From Phycisphaerales bacterium (GTDB taxonomy: Bacteria; Planctomycetota; Phycisphaerae; Phycisphaerales; SM1A02): 64,000 nt of DNA. Position 1 is the stretch's first letter. Every line of letters starts with the position of its first letter. The stretch is taken from contig JAQWNP010000006.1 of the NCBI GenBank assembly GCA_029268515.1, positions 587,333-651,332 of the forward strand, written 5' to 3'. The translations under genes were made by a program, and so were the position numbers. Below are positions 1 through 8,578 of the stretch, piece after piece. The notes under the pieces were generated by a model. It was not told the origin of the DNA. It ran no database searches and saw only the letters and a program-made list of their open reading frames with translations.

Positions 1-2
1 AG

Positions 3-137
3 CCGAAGTTCGATGCGGCGAGTTGTTTGCTAGTGGGACAGCAGATGTTGAGCCAGGATCAGTATCTGACACCTGATCAGTTGCAGCCGCTCTACCCAAG
101 AGAGCCAGAAGCCGTTCGACTATTCAATCAACGTTGA
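3..137 (+). CDS. tsaB: C-terminal fragment of TsaB (tRNA t6A biosynthesis), 5' truncated by the window
   Basis: An open frame runs from the window edge to a TGA at 135-137 and gives 44 residues. The end reads LTPDQLQPLYPREPEAVRLF, which resembles the C-terminus of TsaB-family proteins, where a proline-rich Pro-x-Tyr-x-Arg segment is followed by pEA. TsaB is the inactive ASKHA partner of TsaD in making N6-threonylcarbamoyladenosine at A37 of ANN-decoding tRNAs. The catalytic and nucleotide-binding parts lie outside the window, so the call rests on the short tail only. Another protein with a similar tail cannot be excluded. Confidence 0.5.
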   Translation, partial: PKFDAASCLLVGQQMLSQDQYLTPDQLQPLYPREPEAVRLFNQR

Positions 138-391
138 GTAGGTGACTCGCTCTGGTTTCCGTTGGCAAGTCCAATAACAACACTGTTTTTTGCTCCGTAT
201 CTTGGGGGGTTCCAATCATTCCGTCTGTGCGTGCAAGCAGATCCCGCCTCAACCTGAAGTGAGGCCCACTATTCCCCGATCGGTAGGTCAGGCAAGTTAG
301 GCAAACTGTATTCAATGCGGCAACTCTGCTGTTCTGTATCAGTCGGGTCTTATGCCGACTTCGTAGAGTCGTCGATTCAAGGAGCAATGAA

Positions 392-985
392 ATGAGTCGT
401 GTGGATGTTTCTGGGGATGGGTTAGCCAAAAAGGTTTTCACAACAGGTGAAGTGGCGGGTATTTGTAATCTCTCACAACAAACAATTATCCGCTGTTTTG
501 ACAACGGGCGGCTTGGCGGCTTTCGCGTTCCGGGCTCTCGTTTCCGCAGAATTCCAAGAGCCGATCTTGTCAATTTTATGCAAGAAAACGGCATTCCAAC
601 CACCATGCTGTTAGATCAAGGCAGACGAGTCTTGGTGGTTGAACCCGACTCAAACGAGGTGGGACCCGTTGTAACCGCATTAACGAATGAGGCCGGACTC
701 GAAGTTCAAGCAGTCAACTCTGAGTTTGATGCTGGCGTTATGAGCCAACAATTCCAGCCTCACATCGTTGTTCTTGGTGGCTCCATCAAGGTTGGAGACG
801 CGGTAGAGCTCTGTGGGCGGATCAAATCTTCATCAAGTTGTGAGGATCCCAAAGTTCTAGTAATGAGCAAGGTGCTACCGAACGATGTGAAAGAAAGTGG
901 GAAATGTGGAGTTGATGGTTTTATACAGACTCCATTTAGCACGGAAAGACTCATCATCTGTGTTAATGAGCTTCTAGGTGATTGA
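392..985 (+). CDS. Excisionase-type HTH protein with degenerate receiver domain
   Basis: 197 aa. Residues about 14-66 form a MerR/excisionase-like helix-turn-helix (FTTGEVAGICNLSQQT, then a GFRVPGSRFRRIP wing), as in the HTH_17 family. Residues about 78-195 have the alternating hydrophobic pattern of a CheY-like receiver. The usual acidic pair is replaced by VVEPDS, the phospho-acceptor strand reads HIVVLGG with no Asp at its end, and the conserved Lys near the C-terminus is Thr (FIQTPF). It is therefore probably a DNA-binding protein that cannot be switched by ordinary Asp phosphorylation. A clear AAGGAG lies just upstream of the ATG. The next gene carries a second receiver-like domain and is only 76 bases away, so the two are probably co-transcribed. 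Confidence 0.8.
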   Translation: MSRVDVSGDGLAKKVFTTGEVAGICNLSQQTIIRCFDNGRLGGFRVPGSRFRRIPRADLVNFMQENGIPTTMLLDQGRRVLVVEPDSNEVGPVVTALTNEAGLEVQAVNSEFDAGVMSQQFQPHIVVLGGSIKVGDAVELCGRIKSSSSCEDPKVLVMSKVLPNDVKESGKCGVDGFIQTPFSTERLIICVNELLGD

Positions 986-1061
986 TAGCGTTCGTGCAAT
1001 GTGTCGAGTTGGTGGCAAGGTTAGAGAAATACAAAGTTCTGAAGCCGGGGAGGACCGGAAT

Positions 1062-2207
1062 ATGCAGTCTCTTGATAATGAAATCTCACGCGTCTTAAGG
1101 GAATCTGAGCCCCCAGCAGGGCCAGGATCAATTCTTGTTTATGGTTGTTCGCAAAGCGACTTGGAAGCGATGCGCGGCCTACTGCAGGATAGCCCTCATC
1201 GCTGCGTTCATACATCATCAGATCATGAGGCGCAGCAGCTTCTTGAAGCAGATGAGTTTGAATTATTGCTTTATGCACCAAGTGGTACCAAAGAGAAAGA
1301 TCTAGACTTCCTTGGGGTTGCCAAGAAACTTGCGCCTGCGACAAAGATCATTGTGATGACTTCAAAGTCGAACTGGAGCCTTGTTGTCAATGCAACACGT
1401 ATGGGTGCAATTGATGTGCTGTTCCACGAGGCTGAAAAGAATGATGTCTTCGATTGTGTTGAAAAAGCACTTATAAAGACGCGTCGCGAGCGGCAACGAG
1501 AACAGAGTCTTTCGCGACTTCGAAGCGTTTGCCGTGAGCTTCAAGCTGCTCGCCATGAAGTTGCTGAGCAAGTTGAAGGTCTCTGTCAAGAGCTTGCAGC
1601 AGCATATGCGAATGTTGATCAGCAAGTACAAGACGCCGTCACAGCTTCGGAATATCGAACACTTCTGCGTCAGGATCTTGATGTTGAAGAAGCCCTTCGA
1701 ACAACATTGTCTTATCTCATATCAAAGATTGGGCCAACCAACGGCGCGGTTTTTCTGCCTGAAGGCGATGGCCATTATGGCCTGGGCGCTTACGCCAATC
1801 TGGACTGTCCTCGCGAAAGCGCAGATTCGCTTCTTCAAGCTTATGCAGAAGTCATCTGCCCGAAACTCGCAAAGGAAGAGGATATTGTTCTCTTTGAGGA
1901 TGCCGAGGAGCTGCTTGAAGGGCTCAAGATCAAGGAGCGGGCTCTGTTTGAATCGCAGTTTATGGCCTTCTCTTGTCGTACTCGACAGGGATGCATGGCT
2001 GTTGTCATTCTCTTCCGAAGTAGAGAAACACCATTTGACCCCGAACTATCTGGCACGTTGGAGTTGATTCGCGAAATCTTTGCGAACCATCTGGAGCGTA
2101 TTGTGCGTGTTCATCACCGTGGTTCAGAATGGCCCGAGCAAGCGAAAAGCGATGAAATTGACTTCGATAATGAGCAAGAGGGTTGGCAAGGTGGAATGGC
2201 GGCTTAA
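1062..2207 (+). CDS. Receiver-like, coiled-coil and GAF-like protein
   Basis: 381 aa from the ATG at 1062, which has GGGGAGGA at 1047-1054 with 7-base spacing. The frame stays open up to a GTG at 978 that overlaps the previous gene, but that extension has no ribosome site. Residues about 22-135 follow a receiver fold. The phospho-Asp strand is ELLLYAPSG, with Tyr/Ala where Asp should be. Residues about 140-190 are Glu/Arg/Gln-rich and look like a coiled coil. Residues about 200-350 resemble a GAF sensor domain (ISKIGPTNGAVFLP, then MAVVILFRSRETPF). There is no kinase, output or DNA-binding domain. With the upstream HTH-receiver protein it may form a non-phosphorylating signalling pair; this is inference. 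Confidence 0.65.
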   Translation: MQSLDNEISRVLRESEPPAGPGSILVYGCSQSDLEAMRGLLQDSPHRCVHTSSDHEAQQLLEADEFELLLYAPSGTKEKDLDFLGVAKKLAPATKIIVMTSKSNWSLVVNATRMGAIDVLFHEAEKNDVFDCVEKALIKTRRERQREQSLSRLRSVCRELQAARHEVAEQVEGLCQELAAAYANVDQQVQDAVTASEYRTLLRQDLDVEEALRTTLSYLISKIGPTNGAVFLPEGDGHYGLGAYANLDCPRESADSLLQAYAEVICPKLAKEEDIVLFEDAEELLEGLKIKERALFESQFMAFSCRTRQGCMAVVILFRSRETPFDPELSGTLELIREIFANHLERIVRVHHRGSEWPEQAKSDEIDFDNEQEGWQGGMAA

Positions 2208-2223
2208 AGAGAAGTCACAGGCG

Positions 2224-5200
2224 CTATGAAGAGCGCGTGTGGCGACCAGCGACCGCACGCACATTCTCATGGCCAATGATGCCACCAATACTTCGTATGA
2301 GCGACTCGTCAGCGACAGCGCGCATGCTATCTGAGCGAAGTACGACATGTTGCCCTTCGGCTTCAATTTTAAGGAACACGTCAACCGGCGAACCTTCCCG
2401 GTGGCCATTGGATCGCTTAATCAAGTCAGCGACTGATCGCATTGATCTTTCCAAGACATCGGAATCCGCGGCTGAGATGAAATCAATTTCAATATGCTGC
2501 GTCAGATAGAGCGGCGCCCGCTCGATGGGGTACACGTGATCAACAATGACTTGTGGCTCTCCCCTCTCCAGATCAACCTTACCCTGAAGAACAAGTAGGG
2601 CATCAACCTGAAGTAGTTCACCAAAGTCTCGGTATGGTGCAGAGAAGACGACGCCCTCACAAAGGCCAACTTTATCTTGAATGCCCAGGATGGCCATCTT
2701 CTGGCCCGCGCTACGCCCACTTTTTGTGACAAGTGTGCGGACGCGTGTCAGCATGCCAGCAATGGTAATTGGCTCTCCATTTTGCAATGATGCCAAGTCA
2801 CTCGTTGCAGCATTGCAATAGTGTTCAATGGTGGTCTTGTAGATATCAAGAGGATGTCCAGATAGGTGAAATCCGAGGAACTCCCGTTCATATCCAAGCG
2901 CTTCAATGCGTGTCCATGGCTGTACATCGGGAAGGGGGCGTTCATCAGCATTTGGATCTTCGGCCCCTTCATCGCCCCCGCCGAAAATTGACATCTGACC
3001 ATTCCGACGATCAGCGGCGGCTTCTTGTCCGGCTGAGACCGCATCGTCCAGCGCTGCCAACATGGCGGCGCGCGTTTCTGTCCCATGAATTGAGTCGAGG
3101 CAGCCCGCTTTTATCATTGCCTCAATCGTTGATTTGGTCACCACGCGTGGATCTGCGCGTGTACACAAGTCAAAGAGTGATTGATATGAACCGTGCGCTG
3201 CTCGTTCTTTGATAATGTGATTGATTGCAGCTGCGCCAACATTCTTGATCGCGCCAATACCAAAACGTACACGACCGTGAAGGTGATCTCTTGGCTCACC
3301 TTCCTCGAATGTAACAGCAAATCGGGCAAGAGATTGATTAAGGTCTGGGGGCAACACCATGACACCGATATGTGGCTTCTCTTTGGTGTGATCGGGGAAT
3401 TGTGTGTGTTTGCATTCTTCAAGGTAAGGCGCCCAATCTTCGGTTTTCCTTGCGGCGCTTTCGAAGGTCAGTAAGGCAGCCATATATTGGCTTGGGAAAT
3501 AAGTCTTCAAGAAAGCAGTTTGATATGCAATGATCGCGTAACTTGTTGAGTGCGATTTATTGAATCCATAGCCGGCGAACTTAAGAATGAGATCAAAGAG
3601 GTCACCGGAGGACTTTGGCTCTAGACCTTTTTCCTTCGCCCCATTGATAAACTTTGCTCGCTCAGCATCAATCGTGGCATGTTTCTTTTTACTGATTGCC
3701 TTAATAACGGTGTAAGCAGCACGCAGTGGTACGCCACCGAGTTCATGTAGGATCTGCATAACCTGCTCTTGGTAGACCATGATCCCGTATGTTTCAGCTG
3801 TAAATTTGTCGACGATCTCATGGATTGTGGGGACTTTTTGTTTCCCATGTTTGCGATTGCAATAGTCAGGGATCAAGTCCATTGGACCTGGACGGTAAAG
3901 CGCATTGGCTGCAATAAGATCTTCGAAGCGGTCTGGCTTCATTTCTTGAAGGAGGCGCCGCATTCCACCAGACTCAAATTGAAATACGCCACTGGTATCA
4001 CCACGCCTGAATACATCTAAGACGCGATGATCTTCAAAACTCATGTGATCAAAGTCCAGCGGATGGGGACCCTTGCGATCTGTGCGACCGGTGGCTTGCC
4101 AGATAATGTCATCGGCCAGCTCTTCACGAATCAGTGACTTGGCTCGTTCAATTGTTGAAAGTGTGCGCAGCCCCAAGAAATCCATCTTGAGCAGGCCCAT
4201 ATGCTCACAGGTTGGCCCATCCCACTGGGTGACGGCGTCTTCAGATCCAGAGGCGCGGCAAAGCGGAACAATCGTCTCCAATGGCTGCGTTGCAATCACC
4301 ACACCTGCAGCATGTATGCCAGCATGGCGCGCATGATTTTCCAACTGCTGAGCGGTATCTAGGATCCCTCTTGCGCTGGGATTCGATTCATACTCAGTCT
4401 TAAGATCGGGCGATTTTTTGATCGCTTGATCAAGCGTAATGTTGAGTTCATTGGGGACAAGATTTGCGAGCCTCTGCCCATCGGCGGGAAGCCATCCTGA
4501 AACGCGTGCTACATCCTTAAGCGCGGCGCGTGCTTTGAGGCGACCAAAAGTGATGATCTGGGCAACATGCCCATACTTCTTTCGCACATAGTCAATGACC
4601 GCCGCCCGCCCATCTTGGCAGATGTCAATGTCGATGTCGGGGTACTCGGTACGGTCTGGATCTGTGAAACGTTCAAACAGCAAGCCATACTGAACAGGGC
4701 AAGCATTTGAGAGTGCCAAGGTATAACCAATCATGGTGCCTACGCCTGAGCCACGAGCAGAGGCAGGTATGCCCTGTTGTCTTGCCCAGTTCACAAAATC
4801 CCAGCAGATCAAAAAGTAGGCGCTGATACCCTTGTCGGAAAGAACTTTTAACTCACGGTCAAACCGTTCACGGATCTCGGGTGTGATGCCTTCGGCACCA
4901 TACCGCCAGATGAGCCCCGCTTCTCCAAGATTGCGAAGCGCAAGATCACAAGCATCGCGCACGTCTTGTTCGCTGTCTGCATTCGCGTGGTTGCCATCGA
5001 AGGGCTTGAGTTCAAACTTTCGGCAGTAAGCGTTATACCACTCTGTCAGGTCTCCCCCAGAATACTCCGGTGGTTTGGCTGGGCCATCGACTCGAACAAT
5101 CGGTGCATGGTTCGCTTCAAAATCGATATCAACATTACATCGACGGGCGATCGACACAGTATTGTCCATCGCTTCAGGTAGATCTTTGAAGACCTTGCGC

Positions 5201-6045
5201 ATCTCTTGGGGTGTTTTGACGTACAGCTCACGCGAGTACCTGATACGACTGGTGTCACTCTTCATCTTTCCCATGGCGATGCAGCAGAGACTGTCGTGCA
5301 TGTCGTAGTCTTCTCTGGTGAGATAGTGCGCATCGTTGTCACCAATCACTGGAAGGTTGAGCTCTTTAGCGAGTTGGATCAAAAGCGGATTGATGAGGTC
5401 TTGTTCACCGACCTCCGTTCTCTGCACTTCAACAAAGAAGCGAGGTTCGCCGGTTTTTGTGGGTGCGAAAGTCGCAGCATGCCACTTGGCCTCTTCGATC
5501 GCACTATCCCAATGATGAGTTTGCCCTGTTGTTGCAAACTTCAAGAGATGGTACGCCAGTGAGCTACCTAGATGACCATTGATTGCAATGATTCCCTCAT
5601 TCAAACTCTCGAGGGTTGAGTGGTCCATGCGCGGCTTGTAATAGAACCCATTGAGAAATGCGTCGGAGGACAAACGCATGAGGTTCTTCCAGCCAGTGTT
5701 ATTTTCTGCAAGTAGCACAAGGTGGAAGCCACCATCTGCGATTCCACCAGGGCTACGATCGGTTCGGCTGCCAACTGCGACGTATGCTTCGATGCCCATA
5801 ATTGGCCGAAGCCCTCTTTCGCGCGCCTTCTGATAAAACTCGATCGCGCCATGGAGGTTGCCATGATCAGTCAAAGCCACCGCATCCATTCCTGACTTCT
5901 TAACATGATCCAAAAGTCGTGAGATACGGTTGCCGCCATCTAACAGTGAGTACTCACTGTGAAGGTGGAGGTGTACAAAGCCTGATTCGACTGATTGCGG
6001 GGAAGCAGGATTTTTTTCCGACGGCATAAGCGGCCCCAATGGCAT
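2224..6045 (-). CDS. dnaE: DNA polymerase III alpha subunit
   Basis: 1273 aa, normal for a DnaE1-type replicative polymerase. An N-terminal PHP domain (about 22-290) has HLHLHSEYSLLDG, ALTDHGNLHG, GIEAY and NDAHYL. The palm carries PDIDID with Asp472 and Asp474, and the third catalytic Asp is Asp622 in KMDFLGL. These match the E. coli D401/D403/D555 set. Finger and helix-hairpin-helix parts follow (YRPGPMDLIP, FNKSHSTSYA), then an OB-fold region near 1080-1160. The PHP metal ligands look intact, unlike in E. coli. An alternative ATG lies six codons downstream. It is convergent with the GAF gene, with 16 bases between them. Confidence 0.97.
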   Translation of the reverse strand: MPLGPLMPSEKNPASPQSVESGFVHLHLHSEYSLLDGGNRISRLLDHVKKSGMDAVALTDHGNLHGAIEFYQKARERGLRPIMGIEAYVAVGSRTDRSPGGIADGGFHLVLLAENNTGWKNLMRLSSDAFLNGFYYKPRMDHSTLESLNEGIIAINGHLGSSLAYHLLKFATTGQTHHWDSAIEEAKWHAATFAPTKTGEPRFFVEVQRTEVGEQDLINPLLIQLAKELNLPVIGDNDAHYLTREDYDMHDSLCCIAMGKMKSDTSRIRYSRELYVKTPQEMRKVFKDLPEAMDNTVSIARRCNVDIDFEANHAPIVRVDGPAKPPEYSGGDLTEWYNAYCRKFELKPFDGNHANADSEQDVRDACDLALRNLGEAGLIWRYGAEGITPEIRERFDRELKVLSDKGISAYFLICWDFVNWARQQGIPASARGSGVGTMIGYTLALSNACPVQYGLLFERFTDPDRTEYPDIDIDICQDGRAAVIDYVRKKYGHVAQIITFGRLKARAALKDVARVSGWLPADGQRLANLVPNELNITLDQAIKKSPDLKTEYESNPSARGILDTAQQLENHARHAGIHAAGVVIATQPLETIVPLCRASGSEDAVTQWDGPTCEHMGLLKMDFLGLRTLSTIERAKSLIREELADDIIWQATGRTDRKGPHPLDFDHMSFEDHRVLDVFRRGDTSGVFQFESGGMRRLLQEMKPDRFEDLIAANALYRPGPMDLIPDYCNRKHGKQKVPTIHEIVDKFTAETYGIMVYQEQVMQILHELGGVPLRAAYTVIKAISKKKHATIDAERAKFINGAKEKGLEPKSSGDLFDLILKFAGYGFNKSHSTSYAIIAYQTAFLKTYFPSQYMAALLTFESAARKTEDWAPYLEECKHTQFPDHTKEKPHIGVMVLPPDLNQSLARFAVTFEEGEPRDHLHGRVRFGIGAIKNVGAAAINHIIKERAAHGSYQSLFDLCTRADPRVVTKSTIEAMIKAGCLDSIHGTETRAAMLAALDDAVSAGQEAAADRRNGQMSIFGGGDEGAEDPNADERPLPDVQPWTRIEALGYEREFLGFHLSGHPLDIYKTTIEHYCNAATSDLASLQNGEPITIAGMLTRVRTLVTKSGRSAGQKMAILGIQDKVGLCEGVVFSAPYRDFGELLQVDALLVLQGKVDLERGEPQVIVDHVYPIERAPLYLTQHIEIDFISAADSDVLERSMRSVADLIKRSNGHREGSPVDVFLKIEAEGQHVVLRSDSMRAVADESLIRSIGGIIGHENVRAVAGRHTRSS

Positions 6046-6227
6046 ATCAAGTTGGAATAGCGGCTATCGCGGTGGCCGCCCGGAACCAACATAGTATCTC
6101 TCAAAAGTTGAGTTTCGGGCTTTTTGTCACGAGTAGACAAGCGATTCAGAACCTATCAAGGCATCTTAAGAACTGAAATATCAGCCCTAGCGAACGTGTA
6201 CTGAGTATTCCTCGTAGAATCACCACC

Positions 6228-6539
6228 ATGGCCGACACCAATAGAGTACGCCCGACGGCAGCGGAATCGACCGCACGCGTCTTCCAGGTCTATCGCACAG
6301 CCGCCCAGCAACCCAATCTGGCGCTTCGCGTCGCGTTACTGGTCTTTTTGGTTGTGATTGGGCTGCCTATTTTAGCCCTATTGCTATTTGCGATATTCGC
6401 AGCAGCTTTGGTTTTCATGCTGCTGAGCTTGGTGACGATTTGTATCAATGGCACCAAGCGGATGTTCTCAGGCAGTGCCGACGGCCGGGAGAATGTAAGA
6501 GTTATCAATCGATCTTCGGGTGATCAGACGGGCTCTTAA
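6228..6539 (+). CDS. Small membrane protein of unknown function
   Basis: 103 aa, not recognised. A 30-residue polar N-terminus is followed by a very hydrophobic stretch at about 31-73, enough for two membrane helices with a short turn near GLPILA. A basic/polar tail follows. The coding region diverges from dnaE (182-base gap) and its stop overlaps the end of the convergent aminotransferase gene by four bases. There is no strong Shine-Dalgarno before the ATG. Composition and hydrophobic periodicity favour a real gene, but size and lack of a known family limit confidence. Confidence 0.55.
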   Translation: MADTNRVRPTAAESTARVFQVYRTAAQQPNLALRVALLVFLVVIGLPILALLLFAIFAAALVFMLLSLVTICINGTKRMFSGSADGRENVRVINRSSGDQTGS

Positions 6540-7438
6540 TCTGCATTCTCCAGAGCCCCGCCAGAATCAAGAAACGCTACCCAGCGATCGCGTAGCTGTT
6601 TCGTGACTGTGCCAACAAGGCCATCTGAGATTGGTTCTTTTTCAACGCCAACCAACGGCAAGATGCCCCAACTTGAATTGGTTAAGAACACTTCATCGGC
6701 ATCAAGCATGTCATCAATATCAAGCATCTTTCGATTGGTGCCAATTCCAGCAATATCTGCTTGATCAATGACAAACTGCCGGACAGTTCCTGGGAGCACA
6801 GGGCTTGGCAATGCCCCGCCCTCTTCTTCACCATGAGCAATAGGGGTTAATAGAGAACCATTACTGACCACGAAGATATTGCTTACGGAACCGCTGCACA
6901 AATGGTTAGATACAGAGAACCAAAGCGCCTCGCCCGCCCCACTGGTACCTGCCTGCTGGAGCGCTCGGATGCGTGACCAGTAGTTTAGGGTTTTATGCCC
7001 AGCATGAGGATCTAATGGGTTCAGCCGTCCATCGGCAATGCAGGCGATGATGCCTTTGTCAAAGAACTCGTCGGGATATCGAGTTGGTGGCTGCGACACG
7101 ATAAAAATGTTGGGATGACGCGGCGCATTGTTATACGCTTGAAGTCCGGGAAGATCCCCACCAGTTAACGTAAGCCGAAGTCTTGCGTCTTCAAGTTCGT
7201 TGGCAGTCAATAGCTGCATTAATGCCTCACAGAGGGCCTCGACATTGAGCGATTCTGTGAGTTGTAGCTCAAGCGCAGAGTTGCGGAGGCGTTCCATATG
7301 CGGGCGCATCTGTAGGATCTCTCCGCGACTCGCGCGCATTGTCTCAAAGAGACCGACACCATGTTGAGTGCCTGCATCTAAGACGGAGATGCGGGCATCG
7401 GCCGCATCCATCATGCTTCCATTAAGCCAAATCTTCAT
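6536..7438 (-). CDS. Class IV PLP aminotransferase / aminodeoxychorismate-lyase-like protein
   Basis: 300 aa, the usual length for fold-type IV PLP enzymes (BCAT, D-amino acid transaminase, PabC). The start ISVLDAGTQHGVGLFETMR is typical, and the Schiff-base lysine is Lys149 in GHKTLNYW. In the PLP-binding loop the family signature is E-G-(S/T)-x-S-N-(I/L)-F. Here it reads CSGSVSNIF, so the Glu that normally pairs with the pyridine nitrogen is Ser182. It may therefore have altered chemistry or an unusual substrate. PabC-like lyase or an amino acid transaminase are both possible; specificity cannot be told from sequence. Its ATG overlaps the stop of the upstream gene (ATGA), so translation is probably coupled. 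Confidence 0.8.
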   Translation of the reverse strand: MKIWLNGSMMDAADARISVLDAGTQHGVGLFETMRASRGEILQMRPHMERLRNSALELQLTESLNVEALCEALMQLLTANELEDARLRLTLTGGDLPGLQAYNNAPRHPNIFIVSQPPTRYPDEFFDKGIIACIADGRLNPLDPHAGHKTLNYWSRIRALQQAGTSGAGEALWFSVSNHLCSGSVSNIFVVSNGSLLTPIAHGEEEGGALPSPVLPGTVRQFVIDQADIAGIGTNRKMLDIDDMLDADEVFLTNSSWGILPLVGVEKEPISDGLVGTVTKQLRDRWVAFLDSGGALENAD

Positions 7439-7899
7439 TCGCGCCCTGAACCAACGTCTTCATAGCCAACGATCCTTGGAATACCCTGTCCTTCATTGAG
7501 TTCGAGTGTAAGCATCATCCGTGGTTCTCCGTCAATAAAGATCATGGCGGAGTGTGAGCCAGCAAAACCAGCGTTGTTATTGGAGAGTGCGATATCAACC
7601 TCAATGGCGTCTTGAATATCGCCCCAATCTTGTACCATTCCGGACAAGGCATCCTGAAGTTCTTGGCGAATTGGATCAGCGGCGCCCATGAGGGCTGGCG
7701 AGTTGGTATTGCCCTGGGCGACTTCATTGCAGAGTCCATAAACGAATTGCCTGAGATGTGTCGTATTACTCTTCTCGGTATTCCATCCCCACACAAAGAT
7801 GACAAGGGCGATGACGAGAATGACACATGCATAGCCCCATCGCCGAGCGTCATACTGGCGTGGCGGTCGATTTGCACCTAACAATCCACCTTGATTCAC
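7435..7899 (-). CDS. Single-pass membrane protein, unknown function
   Basis: 154 aa, not recognised. One membrane helix at about 21-39 (YACVILVIALVIFVWGW) follows a short basic N-terminus. The remaining ~115 residues should be periplasmic and include a regular segment ending in a beta-rich region (SAMIFIDGEPRMMLTLEL). It overlaps the aminotransferase gene downstream by ATGA and overlaps the upstream lipoprotein stop by four bases, so three genes (8501 to 6536) form a tight operon. Confidence 0.6.
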   Translation of the reverse strand: MNQGGLLGANRPPRQYDARRWGYACVILVIALVIFVWGWNTEKSNTTHLRQFVYGLCNEVAQGNTNSPALMGAADPIRQELQDALSGMVQDWGDIQDAIEVDIALSNNNAGFAGSHSAMIFIDGEPRMMLTLELNEGQGIPRIVGYEDVGSGRE

Positions 7900-8501
7900 G
7901 GTGTGGTCTCCTCGGCACCATTATCTTGAGCCGGTTGAATCGCTTCTCCATCTGGCTCAGCTAAATCAATCATCTGCAATCCTGCAGGTGGTTGATCTTC
8001 TTTGTGGATATCCGAGATCGGCTTAGCGGGATCTGTTGCCTCTTCAGATAAAGCTTCTTGGAAAGAGTTTCTCAGTTCTTCAGCACGCTTGAGCAGCGCA
8101 TCTGCATCGTTGTCTTCTGTCTCTAGCTCATAATGCCAGTCTGTTTCACTCGTGAGATTGACTGGTAGTAACTCAGCGATAAAGTCTGGCCCCGGCAGAT
8201 CCCAAAGTGGTCCGGGAGCATCGCCAGATGTCGAAAGAGGCTCATACCCCTTCTTAAGCAGTCGGACGTCGTAAGTGCCGTAGTAAGTAATATCAACATC
8301 AACTGGCGTACGCCCGACTTCACGATCATTGAGATAGACCAAGGCGCCGGGCGGCGATGAAGTGATATTGAGCTTGCGACGAACGCAGCCAAGCGTTGAG
8401 AAGCAAGCCCCTATGACAAAGGTGCAAACGATTGTCTGAAGGCAAGCTTTGGATAACAGTCGATCAATACAATTCATTGTGATTATTCTAACCAGGCTCA
8501 T
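7896..8501 (-). CDS. PEGA-domain lipoprotein
   Basis: 201 aa. A signal segment ends in a lipobox-like STLGC with the lipid-bearing Cys at about residue 39. Residues about 43-90 are a PEGA domain (LNITSSPPGALVYLNDREVG, then YDVRLLKKGYEPL), a beta-rich extracytoplasmic module named for its Pro-Glu-Gly-Ala motif. The C-terminal 80 residues are acidic and low in complexity. The first ATG is used here; an in-frame ATG nine codons later would give a more ordinary signal peptide. No good ribosome site marks either one. Role in the envelope is unknown. Confidence 0.75.
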   Translation of the reverse strand: MSLVRIITMNCIDRLLSKACLQTIVCTFVIGACFSTLGCVRRKLNITSSPPGALVYLNDREVGRTPVDVDITYYGTYDVRLLKKGYEPLSTSGDAPGPLWDLPGPDFIAELLPVNLTSETDWHYELETEDNDADALLKRAEELRNSFQEALSEEATDPAKPISDIHKEDQPPAGLQMIDLAEPDGEAIQPAQDNGAEETTP

Positions 8502-8578
8502 TGTTTTCTGAGAAGTGTCATTGATCTCAGTAGGAAAATAGAGTCTTTCGTATTGAGTAGCAGATCTGGGGGCGAAAT

